Positions 43,680 to 52,544 of a stretch of 64,000 nt of DNA are shown here, piece after piece. How positions within the stretch are numbered: the stretch's first letter is position 1; each line of letters opens with the position of its first letter. A program made the translations under genes and the position numbers. This DNA comes from Flavobacteriaceae bacterium PS02338. Lineage in GTDB: Bacteria > Bacteroidota > Bacteroidia > Sphingobacteriales > Sphingobacteriaceae. Where the stretch lies: the NCBI GenBank assembly GCA_029959615.1, contig JASCOD010000004.1, forward strand, positions 310,001 through 374,000. Reading direction: 5' to 3'. The notes under the pieces were generated by a model. That model saw only the letters and a program-made list of their open reading frames with translations. It did no database searches and was not told the DNA's origin.

Positions 43680-45047
43680 ATGGCTACTATATCCCCAAAA
43701 TCTATTACTGCTTTGAAATTTCAAATTGTAGAGGCAGATATCACACCACCAAAAGGAATTTATTCAAGAAATTGGGGAGCTGCTAAATTTGATGTCGCTT
43801 TGGGGCTGCACAAGCCTTTAATCATGTCGTGTTTAGTTACACAGGGGGATGATGGAACTTTAGGAGCCATTATCGCTGCCGATTTAGGCTGGTGGAAGAA
43901 TAATGACGATGAGCGTGATTTAAGAACTGCCATCATTGAAAAATGTGGATTAAAAGAACAACAACTGTTGTTCTGTTTATCCCATACTCACGCTGGCCCT
44001 AGCATTTGTGCTAACGATAAAGATCAAAATGGTGGAGAATATATTATTCCATACTTGGAATTTTTAAAAAATACCGCCACTGATAGTGTCAATCAAGCTA
44101 AAGAAAATCTGATTGATGGATTTCTCTCTTGGGAGTACGGTTGTTGCGATTTGGCTACCAAAAGAGATTTAAACCTCAACGGAGAATACTTAATAGGCTA
44201 CGATCCATCCGAAATTGCAGACCAGACACTTTTGGTGGGAAAATTGAATGATGCAGATGGAAAGTTGAAAGCAGTGATTTGTAATTACGCTTGTCATCCA
44301 ACCACATTTGCTCATGAGAATACGCTCATTTCTCCTGATTACGTGGGGGCAATGCGTGAACTGATAGCCGAAAAATTAATTGTACCGACTGTTTTCTTGC
44401 AAGGGGCATCGGGAGATTTAGCGCCTAAAAAGCAATACGTTAAAGATCCAGAAATAGTAGATGCCAACGGAAGAAAATTAGGTTATGCTATTTTAGCGAC
44501 TTTAGAAAATGCTTCTCCAATCGGTAAAGAATGGAGATTTGATTACGCTTTGCAATCGGGAGCCCCTTTGGCTATTTATGCTGAGAAGGAAATAAGACCC
44601 AGTCAAATTTTTAAACAGCTGAAGTTCGAAGTCAGAATTCCCTACAAGAAACTGGACTCTGTTGAGAAAATAGAAGAGGAGTTTAATGCGTGTGAAGATA
44701 GGGTGATGAAAGATCGTTTGTGGCGCAAATTAAATACCCGTAAATCAATCGGAGCTCAAACTCATGCAGTGTTGCCCGTATGGATTTGGCAATTTGGTGA
44801 AGCCTTTATCGTAGCGCAAGCAAATGAGGTTTACGCAATAGGACAGGAGCTAATTAGAGCGCATTTTAAAGATAGGCCTATCGCTTTTGTGAACATCGCC
44901 AACGGCTATTTGGGCTACTTGCCTCCAAAAGATTTATACGGAAAAGATATTTATGCTGTATGGCAAACGCCATTTGAAAAAGGTGGATTAGAGTTGTTAA
45001 TTGCAGAGGTGATTACCCGGATAGAACAGCTGATAGCAACATCATAA
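43680..45047 (+). CDS. Neutral ceramidase-like hydrolase without signal peptide
   Basis: A 455-residue protein resembling the N-terminal domain of neutral/alkaline ceramidases (PF04734 type). Zinc-ligand candidates are H102 and H104 in SHTHAGPS and H206 in YACHPTT, followed by ISPDYVGAMRELI and the FLQGASGDLAP motif. The C-terminal immunoglobulin-like domain of true ceramidases is missing, and there is no signal peptide, so the protein is probably cytoplasmic. It may hydrolyse an amide or ester of a sugar compound rather than ceramide (inference). It sits between the SDR and symporter genes. Confidence 0.78.
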   Translation: MATISPKSITALKFQIVEADITPPKGIYSRNWGAAKFDVALGLHKPLIMSCLVTQGDDGTLGAIIAADLGWWKNNDDERDLRTAIIEKCGLKEQQLLFCLSHTHAGPSICANDKDQNGGEYIIPYLEFLKNTATDSVNQAKENLIDGFLSWEYGCCDLATKRDLNLNGEYLIGYDPSEIADQTLLVGKLNDADGKLKAVICNYACHPTTFAHENTLISPDYVGAMRELIAEKLIVPTVFLQGASGDLAPKKQYVKDPEIVDANGRKLGYAILATLENASPIGKEWRFDYALQSGAPLAIYAEKEIRPSQIFKQLKFEVRIPYKKLDSVEKIEEEFNACEDRVMKDRLWRKLNTRKSIGAQTHAVLPVWIWQFGEAFIVAQANEVYAIGQELIRAHFKDRPIAFVNIANGYLGYLPPKDLYGKDIYAVWQTPFEKGGLELLIAEVITRIEQLIATS

Positions 45048-45080
45048 CACAACCAAAACCTACTAACCAAACAACCAAAA

Positions 45081-46649
45081 ATGAAACTAGAATTAATTGA
45101 TATCGCAATTTTTACCATTTATATTGTGGGAATTGTTGCGTTGGGCTTATATGCTTCCAAGCAGAGTTCCAAGTCAAAAAGAGATTATTTCCTAGCGGGA
45201 GATAAATTGCCGTGGTGGATGATTGGTGGAAGTATCATCGCTGCGAATATCAGTAGCCACCATTTGGTAGGCGCAATGGGAGCGGCTTACAGTAGAGGGT
45301 TCGTAGCTATTACTTTAGAATGGGGAGCGATACTGATCGGTTTTAACGCTTTGCTATGGATCTTCCTGCCCTTTTACATCAGAAATGGATTTTATACCGT
45401 TCCTGAGTACTTAGAAAAACGTTTCGGAACATCTACAAGGGTGCTGTATGCTATTTTAATTCTGTTTACTTACATTTTCGTGGAGATTGGCGCAGTGCTC
45501 TATTTAGGTGGTTTAACACTTCATGCACTTTTTGATATTCCGATTTTCTATAGTATTATTGGTATGGCGCTGTTAACAGGCTTATACACCATTTTAGGAG
45601 GTTTAAAAGCAGTAATTTGGACAGAAATGGTGCAGCTAGTGATATTGGTTTTAGGAGGTTTGGTGCTCACTTTTGCCACTATCGATAAAGCAGGAGGTTT
45701 TGGAGCTATCGTAGAATCTTCAAAGGATTGGAAAATGTTCTATCCAGCTAACGATCCAGATTTTCCATGGACCATGTATTTAGGAGGGTTGTTATGTATC
45801 AGTGTATTTTACTGTGCAACCAACCAGTTTATTGTACAACGAGTGTTGGCGGCAAAAAATGAATGGCATGGGCGTATGGGCGTTATCTTTGGAGATTACC
45901 TGAAGTTTTTGGTGCCGTTAATCATCACTATCCCAGCTTTGGTTGCACCAGCATTTTTACCAGCTTTAGAGCAGCCAGATTTACTTTTCTCTACGCTGGT
46001 TAAAACTTTATTGCCAAGCGGATTGATCGGTTTGGTAATGGCGGGGCTGATATCCGCAATCATGTCGCACATTTCTGGAGCAATCAATTCTTGCACTACT
46101 ATTTTAACGGTAGATGTTTACAGCGAGTATATCAATAAAAATGCAACAGACCAGCAGGCCATACGCTTTGGTAAAAGATCTGGTGTTGCGATCATCTTTT
46201 TCGGTATTTGTAGCGCCGTATTGCTGCTAAGTTATTCAGATAAGCCTATTTTTCTTTACTTAATGAATTTGTATGGCTTGTTTACCCCAGGTATTGCCAC
46301 CATGTTCTTAATGGGCGTTTTCTGGAAAAAAACAAAATCACAAGGGGCTTTGGCAGCAGGTATTTTAACCATTCCGCTTTCTTTAGCAATGGAATTTGCT
46401 TTTCCCGATATGCCTTTCTTTAATCGTACCGGAATTGTATTTTGGACCTGTATGGTAGTTTGTGCTGTGGTAAGTTTACTGTTTAAACCAAAAGAGGGAC
46501 TTCAATTGGATAATCTGGTTATCAATTATGGGAAAGGAAATGGTTCATTAGGCAGTTTATCCTCATCTTATAAAGGATTGAGAAACCCAACCTTATGGTG
46601 GGCTATTATTACGGCTGCGGTTCTGTATTTTTACGTCAAATATTTTTAG
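45081..46649 (+). CDS. Sodium:solute symporter (SSS family)
   Basis: A 522-residue inner-membrane protein with 13-14 hydrophobic segments. The SSS pattern is clear: SKRDYFLAGDKLPWW near residues 33-47, SIIAANISSHHLVGAMGAAYSRG at 52-74, and YCATNQFIVQRVLAAKNEWHGRMG near 250. Family members import sugars, sugar acids or amino acids with sodium. In this operon it probably imports the depolymerised product from the periplasm. It is followed after 5 bases by the M20 gene. Confidence 0.93.
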   Translation: MKLELIDIAIFTIYIVGIVALGLYASKQSSKSKRDYFLAGDKLPWWMIGGSIIAANISSHHLVGAMGAAYSRGFVAITLEWGAILIGFNALLWIFLPFYIRNGFYTVPEYLEKRFGTSTRVLYAILILFTYIFVEIGAVLYLGGLTLHALFDIPIFYSIIGMALLTGLYTILGGLKAVIWTEMVQLVILVLGGLVLTFATIDKAGGFGAIVESSKDWKMFYPANDPDFPWTMYLGGLLCISVFYCATNQFIVQRVLAAKNEWHGRMGVIFGDYLKFLVPLIITIPALVAPAFLPALEQPDLLFSTLVKTLLPSGLIGLVMAGLISAIMSHISGAINSCTTILTVDVYSEYINKNATDQQAIRFGKRSGVAIIFFGICSAVLLLSYSDKPIFLYLMNLYGLFTPGIATMFLMGVFWKKTKSQGALAAGILTIPLSLAMEFAFPDMPFFNRTGIVFWTCMVVCAVVSLLFKPKEGLQLDNLVINYGKGNGSLGSLSSSYKGLRNPTLWWAIITAAVLYFYVKYF

Positions 46650-46654
46650 CAGTT

Positions 46655-47863
46655 ATGGTGGAGCTTTCTCAAGAAATTAAACATTTATCGAAGACGTTAT
46701 ATGAAGATGTAGTAGCTTATAGAAGGCATTTGCATCAAAATCCGGAATTGTCTTTTCAAGAATATGAGACTTCGGTCTATATCAAAAAGCAACTCCAACT
46801 ATTAGGTATTCCTTGCGAAGAGGTTGCTGTTACTGGTGTTGTAGGAGTAATAGAGGGGAAAAAACAAGGTCTACATAAAACGATCGTTTTAAGGGCCGAT
46901 ATTGATGCGCTACCAATTAAGGAAGAGAACGAAACTACATTTGTTTCGCAAACAGAAGGCGTAATGCATGCCTGTGGTCATGATTTTCATACGGCAAATT
47001 TATTAGGTGTTGCACGAATACTTCAGCAATTAACATATGCCTTTTCGGGTAAAGTTTTACTATTGTTTCAACCTGCTGAAGAAAGAGTTCCAGGTGGTGC
47101 AAAAGCGGTAATAGCCTCTGGAATTTTAGAGAAATTAGGTGGTACAGTTTCTGCAGTGCTCGGTCTTCATGTGAGTCCTCGGTTAGATACTGGGCAAATT
47201 GGGCTTTGTGCTGGTCGTTTTATGGCGTCGGCAGATGAATTTTACCTAAAAATAAATGGAAGCGGTGGGCATGCTGCAGAACCAAATAGGGCGGTAGACC
47301 CCATCATGGTGGCAGCTCAGCTATTAACTACCTTACAACAAGTAGTGAGTAGAAAAGCGAATCCATTAATGCCGAGCGTACTTACTTTCGGAAAAATTAT
47401 AGGCAATGGGGCCGCTAATGTAATTCCAGACTATGTTTGGTTAGAAGGAACTTTTAGAACCATGGATGAAGCTTGGCGTGAGCAAGCGTTAAAGTATGTT
47501 GAAGAAATTGTGGATAGTACCGTAAAAGTGTTAGGTGCCACTGCCGAACTGGAAATCAAGCACGGTTATCCAATGCTCATCAATGATATTCCCTTAAGCC
47601 GATATTTTAAAACCTTAATGATTAATCATTTTGGGACAGCACATTTCGAAGATGTTCCACAATGGATGGCCGCAGAAGATTTTGCTTATTATTCGCACAA
47701 GTATCCTTCTGTATTCTTTTTAGTAGGGATAAAAAATGAGCAGCAAAGAACGCAATACGGACTTCATAATGCCAAGTTCGATTTGGATGAACAAGCTTTC
47801 TTAACTTCCATGCAAGCCACTACCGTAGCCTGTATTAATTTTTTAGAGGAATTAAATGGATAG
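46655..47863 (+). CDS. M20-family amidohydrolase (N-acyl amino acid/deacetylase type)
   Basis: A 402-residue metal-dependent amidohydrolase starting at the ATG at 46655. The longer frame would overlap the symporter gene by 55 bases. Metal ligands are C107, H109 and the nearby H112 (HACGHDFH), the E-E pair in QPAEERVPGGA, H in GLHVSP and H near the C-terminus (GLHNAKFDLD). The dimerisation domain with GSGGHAAEPNRAVDP is present. This subfamily (M20D) removes N-acyl groups, for example from N-acetylated amino acids. In this operon it might deacylate an N-acylated amino sugar acid. Its stop overlaps the next gene by 8 bases. Confidence 0.88.
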   Translation: MVELSQEIKHLSKTLYEDVVAYRRHLHQNPELSFQEYETSVYIKKQLQLLGIPCEEVAVTGVVGVIEGKKQGLHKTIVLRADIDALPIKEENETTFVSQTEGVMHACGHDFHTANLLGVARILQQLTYAFSGKVLLLFQPAEERVPGGAKAVIASGILEKLGGTVSAVLGLHVSPRLDTGQIGLCAGRFMASADEFYLKINGSGGHAAEPNRAVDPIMVAAQLLTTLQQVVSRKANPLMPSVLTFGKIIGNGAANVIPDYVWLEGTFRTMDEAWREQALKYVEEIVDSTVKVLGATAELEIKHGYPMLINDIPLSRYFKTLMINHFGTAHFEDVPQWMAAEDFAYYSHKYPSVFFLVGIKNEQQRTQYGLHNAKFDLDEQAFLTSMQATTVACINFLEELNG

Positions 47864-48824
47864 AAGAAAGTTTGTGGCTGCTGCAGGAACGCTAGGTTTA
47901 GCTTCCATGGTTTATGGAACTGAAAGTCTCGCTTTACCAATTTCAAAAAAGAGAATTGGGATAGTTGGTCTTGATTCGTCGCATGCCATCGCTTTTACCA
48001 AAGAACTCAATGCCAATACTGCCAATGATAGTTACAAAGGTTATCAGGTGGTAGCGGCCTATCCAATGGGAAGCCCGAGTATTCCTTTAAATGCAGAAAG
48101 AATACCCAGATTTACCGAAGATATCAAGAAACTAGGTGTCGAAATTGTAACTAGCTTAGAAAAATTATTGAAAAACGTAGATTTCGTGCTGCTAGAAACA
48201 AACGATGGCAATAAACACTTAGCGCAGGCAGAGATCATCCTTAAAGCCAAAAAACCACTATTTATTGATAAGCCCATTGCCAACAGCTATGAAGAAGCTG
48301 CCAAAATATTTGAATTGGCAGATCGATATAAAACACCAGTGTTCTCTACCAGCTCGTTGCGATATCTATCCGGCTTAGAAGAAATAGATAAGAAAACGGT
48401 TTTAGGAGCCGATGTCTATTCGCCAGCTTATACCGAGCCTTCGCATAAAGATTTGTATTGGTATGGCATACATGGCGTAGAGATATTGTTCACTTTGCTC
48501 GGACCTAATTGCATCAGTGTACAAACACAGCACACCGCCGATGTCGATATTTACACTGGCCAATGGGAAGGAGGAAAGGTAGGTACCTTAAGAGGAATTA
48601 GAAAAGGAGCAGACGGTTTTGGTGGAACAGTGTTTACGCAAGATAAAATTGTGCAATTGGGAGCTTTTCAAGGGTACAATCCATTGTTGAAACAAATTAT
48701 TTCCTTTTTCGAAACAGGTTTGGTTCCTGTAAAAAAGGAAGACACTTTAGCTATCTGTAAATTTATAGATGCCGCCTATCAAAGTAAAATAGACGGAGGT
48801 GTCAAAACACGCTTAAACAATTAG
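47856..48824 (+). CDS. Gfo/Idh/MocA-type oxidoreductase with Tat-like leader
   Basis: A 322-residue protein beginning MDRRKFVAAAGTLGLASMV, a twin-arginine-type leader, then the dinucleotide motif RIGIVGLDSSHA. The conserved FIDKPIANSYEEA segment replaces the usual EKP with DKP. It is shorter than typical family members (about 350-400 residues), with a reduced C-terminal domain. The overlap of 8 bases with the M20 gene indicates the same transcript. Substrate unknown. Confidence 0.8.
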   Translation: MDRRKFVAAAGTLGLASMVYGTESLALPISKKRIGIVGLDSSHAIAFTKELNANTANDSYKGYQVVAAYPMGSPSIPLNAERIPRFTEDIKKLGVEIVTSLEKLLKNVDFVLLETNDGNKHLAQAEIILKAKKPLFIDKPIANSYEEAAKIFELADRYKTPVFSTSSLRYLSGLEEIDKKTVLGADVYSPAYTEPSHKDLYWYGIHGVEILFTLLGPNCISVQTQHTADVDIYTGQWEGGKVGTLRGIRKGADGFGGTVFTQDKIVQLGAFQGYNPLLKQIISFFETGLVPVKKEDTLAICKFIDAAYQSKIDGGVKTRLNN

Positions 48825-48855
48825 AAACTTTTTAATTTCTAATTTGAAAAATACA

Positions 48856-48917
48856 CGTCATGCTGAATTTATTTCAGCATCAGCTAAACAGACCCTGAAA
48901 CAAGTTCAGGGTGACGG
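48856..48917. repeat. Compound REP-like element with two hairpins
   Basis: Outer ends CGTCA and TGACG pair. Inside lie two separate hairpins, TGCTGAA/TTCAGCA and ACCCTGAA/TTCAGGGT. It sits between the second Gfo/Idh gene and the FAH-family gene and may attenuate read-through. Confidence 0.7.
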
Positions 48918-49008
48918 CAAGTAAATAGTTAGACTAAAATTTAAACTATTAAAATAAAAGATATTTATTAATCAGCTAGCGATGAGCTAGTTTTTATAAA
49001 CATAACAC

Positions 49009-49863
49009 ATGAAATTAATTCGTCACGGAAATTTAGGGAAAGAAAAAATAGGTGTTCAAATAGACGCCAAAAACTATGATCTGTCTTCTTTTGGAGAAGA
49101 CTATAATGAGCAGTTTTTTGAAAATAACGGGATTGAACGCTTAACCAATTACATCAACGAGAACAAAGATCAGTTAAAAGAGATTGCAGCAGATAGTAGG
49201 ATAGGTGCTCCAATTGCACGCCCATCTAAGATTGTTTGTATTGGTTTAAATTATTTAGATCATGCCAATGAAACAGGTGCGGCGATCCCAAAAGAACCTA
49301 TTATTTTCTTTAAGTCAACTACTTCTGTGGTTGGTCCCTTTGATGACATCATGATCCCTCAAGATTCAGAGAAAACCGATTGGGAAGTAGAATTTGGTGT
49401 GGTAATTGGTAAAACAGCAAGATATGTGGAAGAGGCAGATGCGACGGATCATATTGCAGGCTATGTGCTGATCAATGATGTTTCCGAGCGTGAGTTCCAA
49501 TTAGAAAGAGGCGGTACTTGGGATAAAGGAAAAGGTTGTGATACTTTTGCGCCAATGGGGCCATACTTGGTAACTAAAGATGAAATGTCAGATATTTCAA
49601 ACGTAGGTTTATGGCTTTCTGTTAATGGCGAAAAGTTTCAAAATGGCAATACCAAAAACTTGATCTTTTCCGTTCCCCAATTGATTGCCTACGTATCCAA
49701 ATTCATGACTTTGCTGCCAGGAGATGTCATATCAACTGGTACGCCAGCTGGAGTAGGTTTAGGTTTTAAACCGCCAATTTACCTCAAAGTAGGCGATGTA
49801 GTAGAACTAGGTGCCGACGGGTTAGGAGTATCTAAACAAAACGTGGTAGCGTTTAAGCTATAA
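49009..49863 (+). CDS. Fumarylacetoacetate hydrolase-family enzyme (diketo-deoxy-sugar-acid hydrolase-like)
   Basis: A 284-residue FAH-fold protein. The N-terminal domain starts MKLIRHGNLGKEKIGV. The catalytic domain contains CIGLNYLDHANETGA, then EVEFGVVIGK with the metal-binding Glu residues, NDVSEREFQLERGGTWDKGKGCDTFAPMGPYLV, and TGTPAGVGLG. This pattern closely fits enzymes annotated as ureidoglycolate lyase or 2,4-diketo-3-deoxy-L-fuconate hydrolase. With the SDR and dehydratase upstream, hydrolysis of a 2,4-diketo-3-deoxy acid is the likely last step. A repeat element separates it from the preceding gene, so it may have its own promoter. Confidence 0.88.
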   Translation: MKLIRHGNLGKEKIGVQIDAKNYDLSSFGEDYNEQFFENNGIERLTNYINENKDQLKEIAADSRIGAPIARPSKIVCIGLNYLDHANETGAAIPKEPIIFFKSTTSVVGPFDDIMIPQDSEKTDWEVEFGVVIGKTARYVEEADATDHIAGYVLINDVSEREFQLERGGTWDKGKGCDTFAPMGPYLVTKDEMSDISNVGLWLSVNGEKFQNGNTKNLIFSVPQLIAYVSKFMTLLPGDVISTGTPAGVGLGFKPPIYLKVGDVVELGADGLGVSKQNVVAFKL

Positions 49864-49913
49864 ATTGCCTATAAGATCATTCTGTAGTGTATTGCTATCT
49901 TAAAATAATAATT

Positions 49914-49973
49914 CACGATAAATATTGGATGGTTTCAATCCGGTAGACTGTCCAATATTTATTAGTTAACGTG
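49914..49973. other. Long stem-loop downstream of the FAH-family gene
   Basis: ATAAATATTGGA (49918-49929) and TCCAATATTTAT (49951-49962) pair perfectly over 12 bp around a 21-base loop. An outer CACG/CGTG adds four more pairs across an internal loop. There is no T run after it, so it is not a standard terminator. Confidence 0.6.
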
Positions 49974-50141
49974 ATTTCGTGAAAATAACTTGATTTGTAG
50001 GCTTGTCGATAATAGTAAAATTCCCCCGTTTTGCCCAAAACAGACCTTGGCTGGTGCGATCTTCATTAATTAGCCAAAGTAATTACCTTAAAGCCTTGAT
50101 TTAGGCCCAAAATAGAACTTTCTTAACCCGGACTTAATTGT

Positions 50142-50510
50142 CTAACCGCGTTTATGTTGCTCCTCCCGTTTTTCAAAATACCTCACAATGGTTAAACCTG
50201 CGAAATAACGCTCTACAAAATGACGTTTCCATACAATCATTAATGCGGCGAGGGTAAGACAAAGAGTAGCTGCTAAAAACCCCATCACATGGCTGCCAAA
50301 GAAGATAGACAATGCAAAAGATAAGGTAATACTAGTAAGAAAGATAACGAACAGCATGCCAATCACAATAGCTGCATTGGTAATTAAATCAGCTAATAGC
50401 TGATAGATAGCGAGTACGGTTCTATGTTTCTGGCGCTCCAGTTTTGCTTTTGCATGATCTTTAACACTTCTCCAATAGGTATTCAATATAGTAAGTAATT
50501 TTTTCTGCAT
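50142..50510 (-). CDS. Small two-helix membrane protein (holin-X/DUF-type)
   Basis: A 122-residue protein with a charged amphipathic N-terminus (about 35 residues), two adjacent hydrophobic segments around residues 43-67 and 72-95, and a basic C-terminal tail. The layout resembles the putative holin-X/phage holin superfamily 3 proteins that are common on bacterial chromosomes and unrelated to lysis. No other phage gene is nearby. Function unknown. It is the only gene in this stretch on the minus strand. Confidence 0.6.
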   Translation of the reverse strand: MQKKLLTILNTYWRSVKDHAKAKLERQKHRTVLAIYQLLADLITNAAIVIGMLFVIFLTSITLSFALSIFFGSHVMGFLAATLCLTLAALMIVWKRHFVERYFAGLTIVRYFEKREEQHKRG

Positions 50511-50880
50511 AGTCTTTAATTGTCTTAAATTAACCCCTATCTAAGAAAAAAAGTTTGTGATAAATTCATATTTATCGAAATTTAGCAGAAATCGAGTGTC
50601 TTAACTCCCTACCTTATCACTCAAATATCTTCATGTACTTAGTGTCGTATCATCATTAGGAATACGATCGAAGTAGGGTAGCATTTTTTTTTAATCTAGC
50701 TTCCAAAATAGCTTTATGGTTAGGGGCAGATTTGTGGTAATTATTTCTTTGTTTAATCCGAGCCAGCTCAGTTAAAAGTTTTAAATTGAATTTTCAGAAA
50801 AGCTCATTATTTTTGGAGATCGGATATTTTTTATTGTCCTTTTAGGTATTTTGCGCTGAAAATTAAATTGTTAATATACG
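50511..50880. other. Divergent spacer between the membrane protein and the histidine kinase
   Basis: This 370-base AT-rich spacer must hold the two divergent promoters. Weak inverted repeats are visible (CGTAT/ATACG near 50646-50668, flanked by CCCTAC and GTAGGG). No exact TTTG/TAnnTTTG pair and no gene was seen. Confidence 0.5.
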
Positions 50881-52152
50881 ATGCTCTTGGAATTAGGTAA
50901 GATATGGCAGTGGCTGCGGGGACCAAAAGACGAATTTAGTTTAGAGAATAGGATACTAAATGCAGGGGGAGTGTTATCTGCACTTACACTTGTATTGTTC
51001 ACTTGTTATAACCTGTTCGTGGTGGTACTGCCCGAACTGGTATTGCCAACCGTGATAACTTTAATCTATCAGCTTTATCTTTATTACCAATCTAGGTTTG
51101 CTAAACGTTTCAAACTCGCCCGTAATGGTTTTACTGTAGGTTGCTATATTTTTTTGGCGGTAAACTATTACTACGGTGCAGGTATCAATGGTCCGGTATT
51201 ATTTAGCCTTTTTGTCACGCTGATTATCCTTATCTTTATTCAGCCCAAATGGAAATACCTTTATCTGTTGTTACATTGTGCGTTGGTAATTGGTATGCTC
51301 AGTTACGAATATCAATATGGCGTAGTGGATATCTACGCAGGAAAGGGCGAGAGGTTTTTCGATATTGCCTGTATCTGTTGCCTCATGTTGCTACTTACTT
51401 ACCTATTGGTTCATGGCGTTATCAAAAGCTATAACCGTGAACGTGGCTTGGCAATTGCACGGGCGGAGCAACTTTCACTACTCCATCAGCAGAATACAAG
51501 GCTTTTTTCTATCATTTCTCACGATTTGCGCACGCCCTTAAATAATATTTCTAGCTATCTGGAACTTATCCGTGGACAATATTTAGACGAGGCAGATCGA
51601 CAAAAGGTAGAAACGCAATTGTTGGAACTCACTAACAGTACTTCCGATTTTCTTGGCAACCTATTGTCTTGGTCTAAATCGCAGTTTGAAGGTACCAAAG
51701 TAAAGTTAGAACGGCTGGAGCTGAATCCAATTGTCAAGGATGTAATTGCAGCCATAAGTCAAATGGCCAGCAAAAAGCAAGTGAACTTTAAGGTAGAGCT
51801 AAATGCTGGACAGCTAGTAGCCGATAGGGCAATGCTAACTATTGTGCTGCGTAACCTGGTGTCAAATGCCATTAAGTATAGTCATAAAGGGGGCGATATT
51901 GTCATCAGCTCTAGGGAAACTGACGGGCGAATCGAATTGGCTATTCGTGATTTCGGAACGGGCATCTCTGAAGAAAAACAACAGGCTATCCTTTCCGAAC
52001 AGATGATCAGTTCACCAGGTACTCAGAGCGAATCAGGCGTAGGGCTTGGCTTGGTACTTTGCAATGATTTCGTTAAACTACAAGAAGGTAACATTTGGTT
52101 CGAGAGCACGCCAGAAAGTGGTTCCGTATTTTATCTTTCTTTTCCCTTGTGA
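50881..52152 (+). CDS. Membrane-bound sensor histidine kinase
   Basis: A 423-residue kinase. Residues 30-190 contain about six hydrophobic segments with short loops, a 7TMR-like or MASE-like integral membrane sensor. A short linker leads to HisKA with H214 in IISHDLRTPLNN. The ATP-binding domain has NLVSNAIKYSH, DFGTGI and GVGLGLVL. No response regulator gene is adjacent, so it is an orphan kinase. It could pair with the single-domain receiver or another regulator elsewhere. The ligand is unknown. Confidence 0.92.
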   Translation: MLLELGKIWQWLRGPKDEFSLENRILNAGGVLSALTLVLFTCYNLFVVVLPELVLPTVITLIYQLYLYYQSRFAKRFKLARNGFTVGCYIFLAVNYYYGAGINGPVLFSLFVTLIILIFIQPKWKYLYLLLHCALVIGMLSYEYQYGVVDIYAGKGERFFDIACICCLMLLLTYLLVHGVIKSYNRERGLAIARAEQLSLLHQQNTRLFSIISHDLRTPLNNISSYLELIRGQYLDEADRQKVETQLLELTNSTSDFLGNLLSWSKSQFEGTKVKLERLELNPIVKDVIAAISQMASKKQVNFKVELNAGQLVADRAMLTIVLRNLVSNAIKYSHKGGDIVISSRETDGRIELAIRDFGTGISEEKQQAILSEQMISSPGTQSESGVGLGLVLCNDFVKLQEGNIWFESTPESGSVFYLSFPL

Positions 52153-52197
52153 TGAATACGAAGTAGCTCAACCTATTAAAACCGCTGTCTGCTGATA

Positions 52198-52238
52198 GTT
52201 CGTCTTCCTTTCTTCATTATGGCATCCAGAGCACAATA
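52198..52238 (+). repeat. Direct repeat, copy 1
   Basis: Starts GTTCGTCTTCC and ends GAGCACAATA. A second copy with one substitution (GGCATCC versus GCCATCC) starts 306 bases downstream. Confidence 0.8.
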
Positions 52239-52503
52239 CCAGAGTTTTTAAAGCCTGTGCCTAATTTGTTTCGGTAGAGTGCCTGTTCCGATTTTTCATC
52301 GGAAGTTAGGGAGGGGTTCAGTTAATCCTGTGTTAAAACCGAAAGGCTATCAATAATTCATGACCTTTTCTTAAACTGTCTCCCGTACTCGATACAGTTT
52401 ATTCCCACTTCTCGGAAGGATCTTAAAGCGCATTACTATAGGCTGGTGGGCAAGAATTCTATCTCTTTAGTCAGTCCAGGTTTAAAACTACGACCCTGAG
52501 AAT

Positions 52504-52544
52504 GTTCGTCTTCCTTTCTTCATTATGCCATCCAGAGCACAATA
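52504..52544 (+). repeat. Direct repeat, copy 2
   Basis: Nearly identical to 52198-52238. Both copies are followed, after a variable stretch, by a TTAGGGAGnGGTTC segment and a GTGTTAAA segment. Confidence 0.8.

Noticed and set aside
39412..49863. Assignment of the locus to L-fucose or L-rhamnose oxidation
   Set aside because: Lactonase, dehydratase, SDR and FAH-family genes fit, but the lyase, aminotransferase, ceramidase-like and M20 genes do not, and no fucosidase or rhamnosidase is present. Kept only as a partial analogy.
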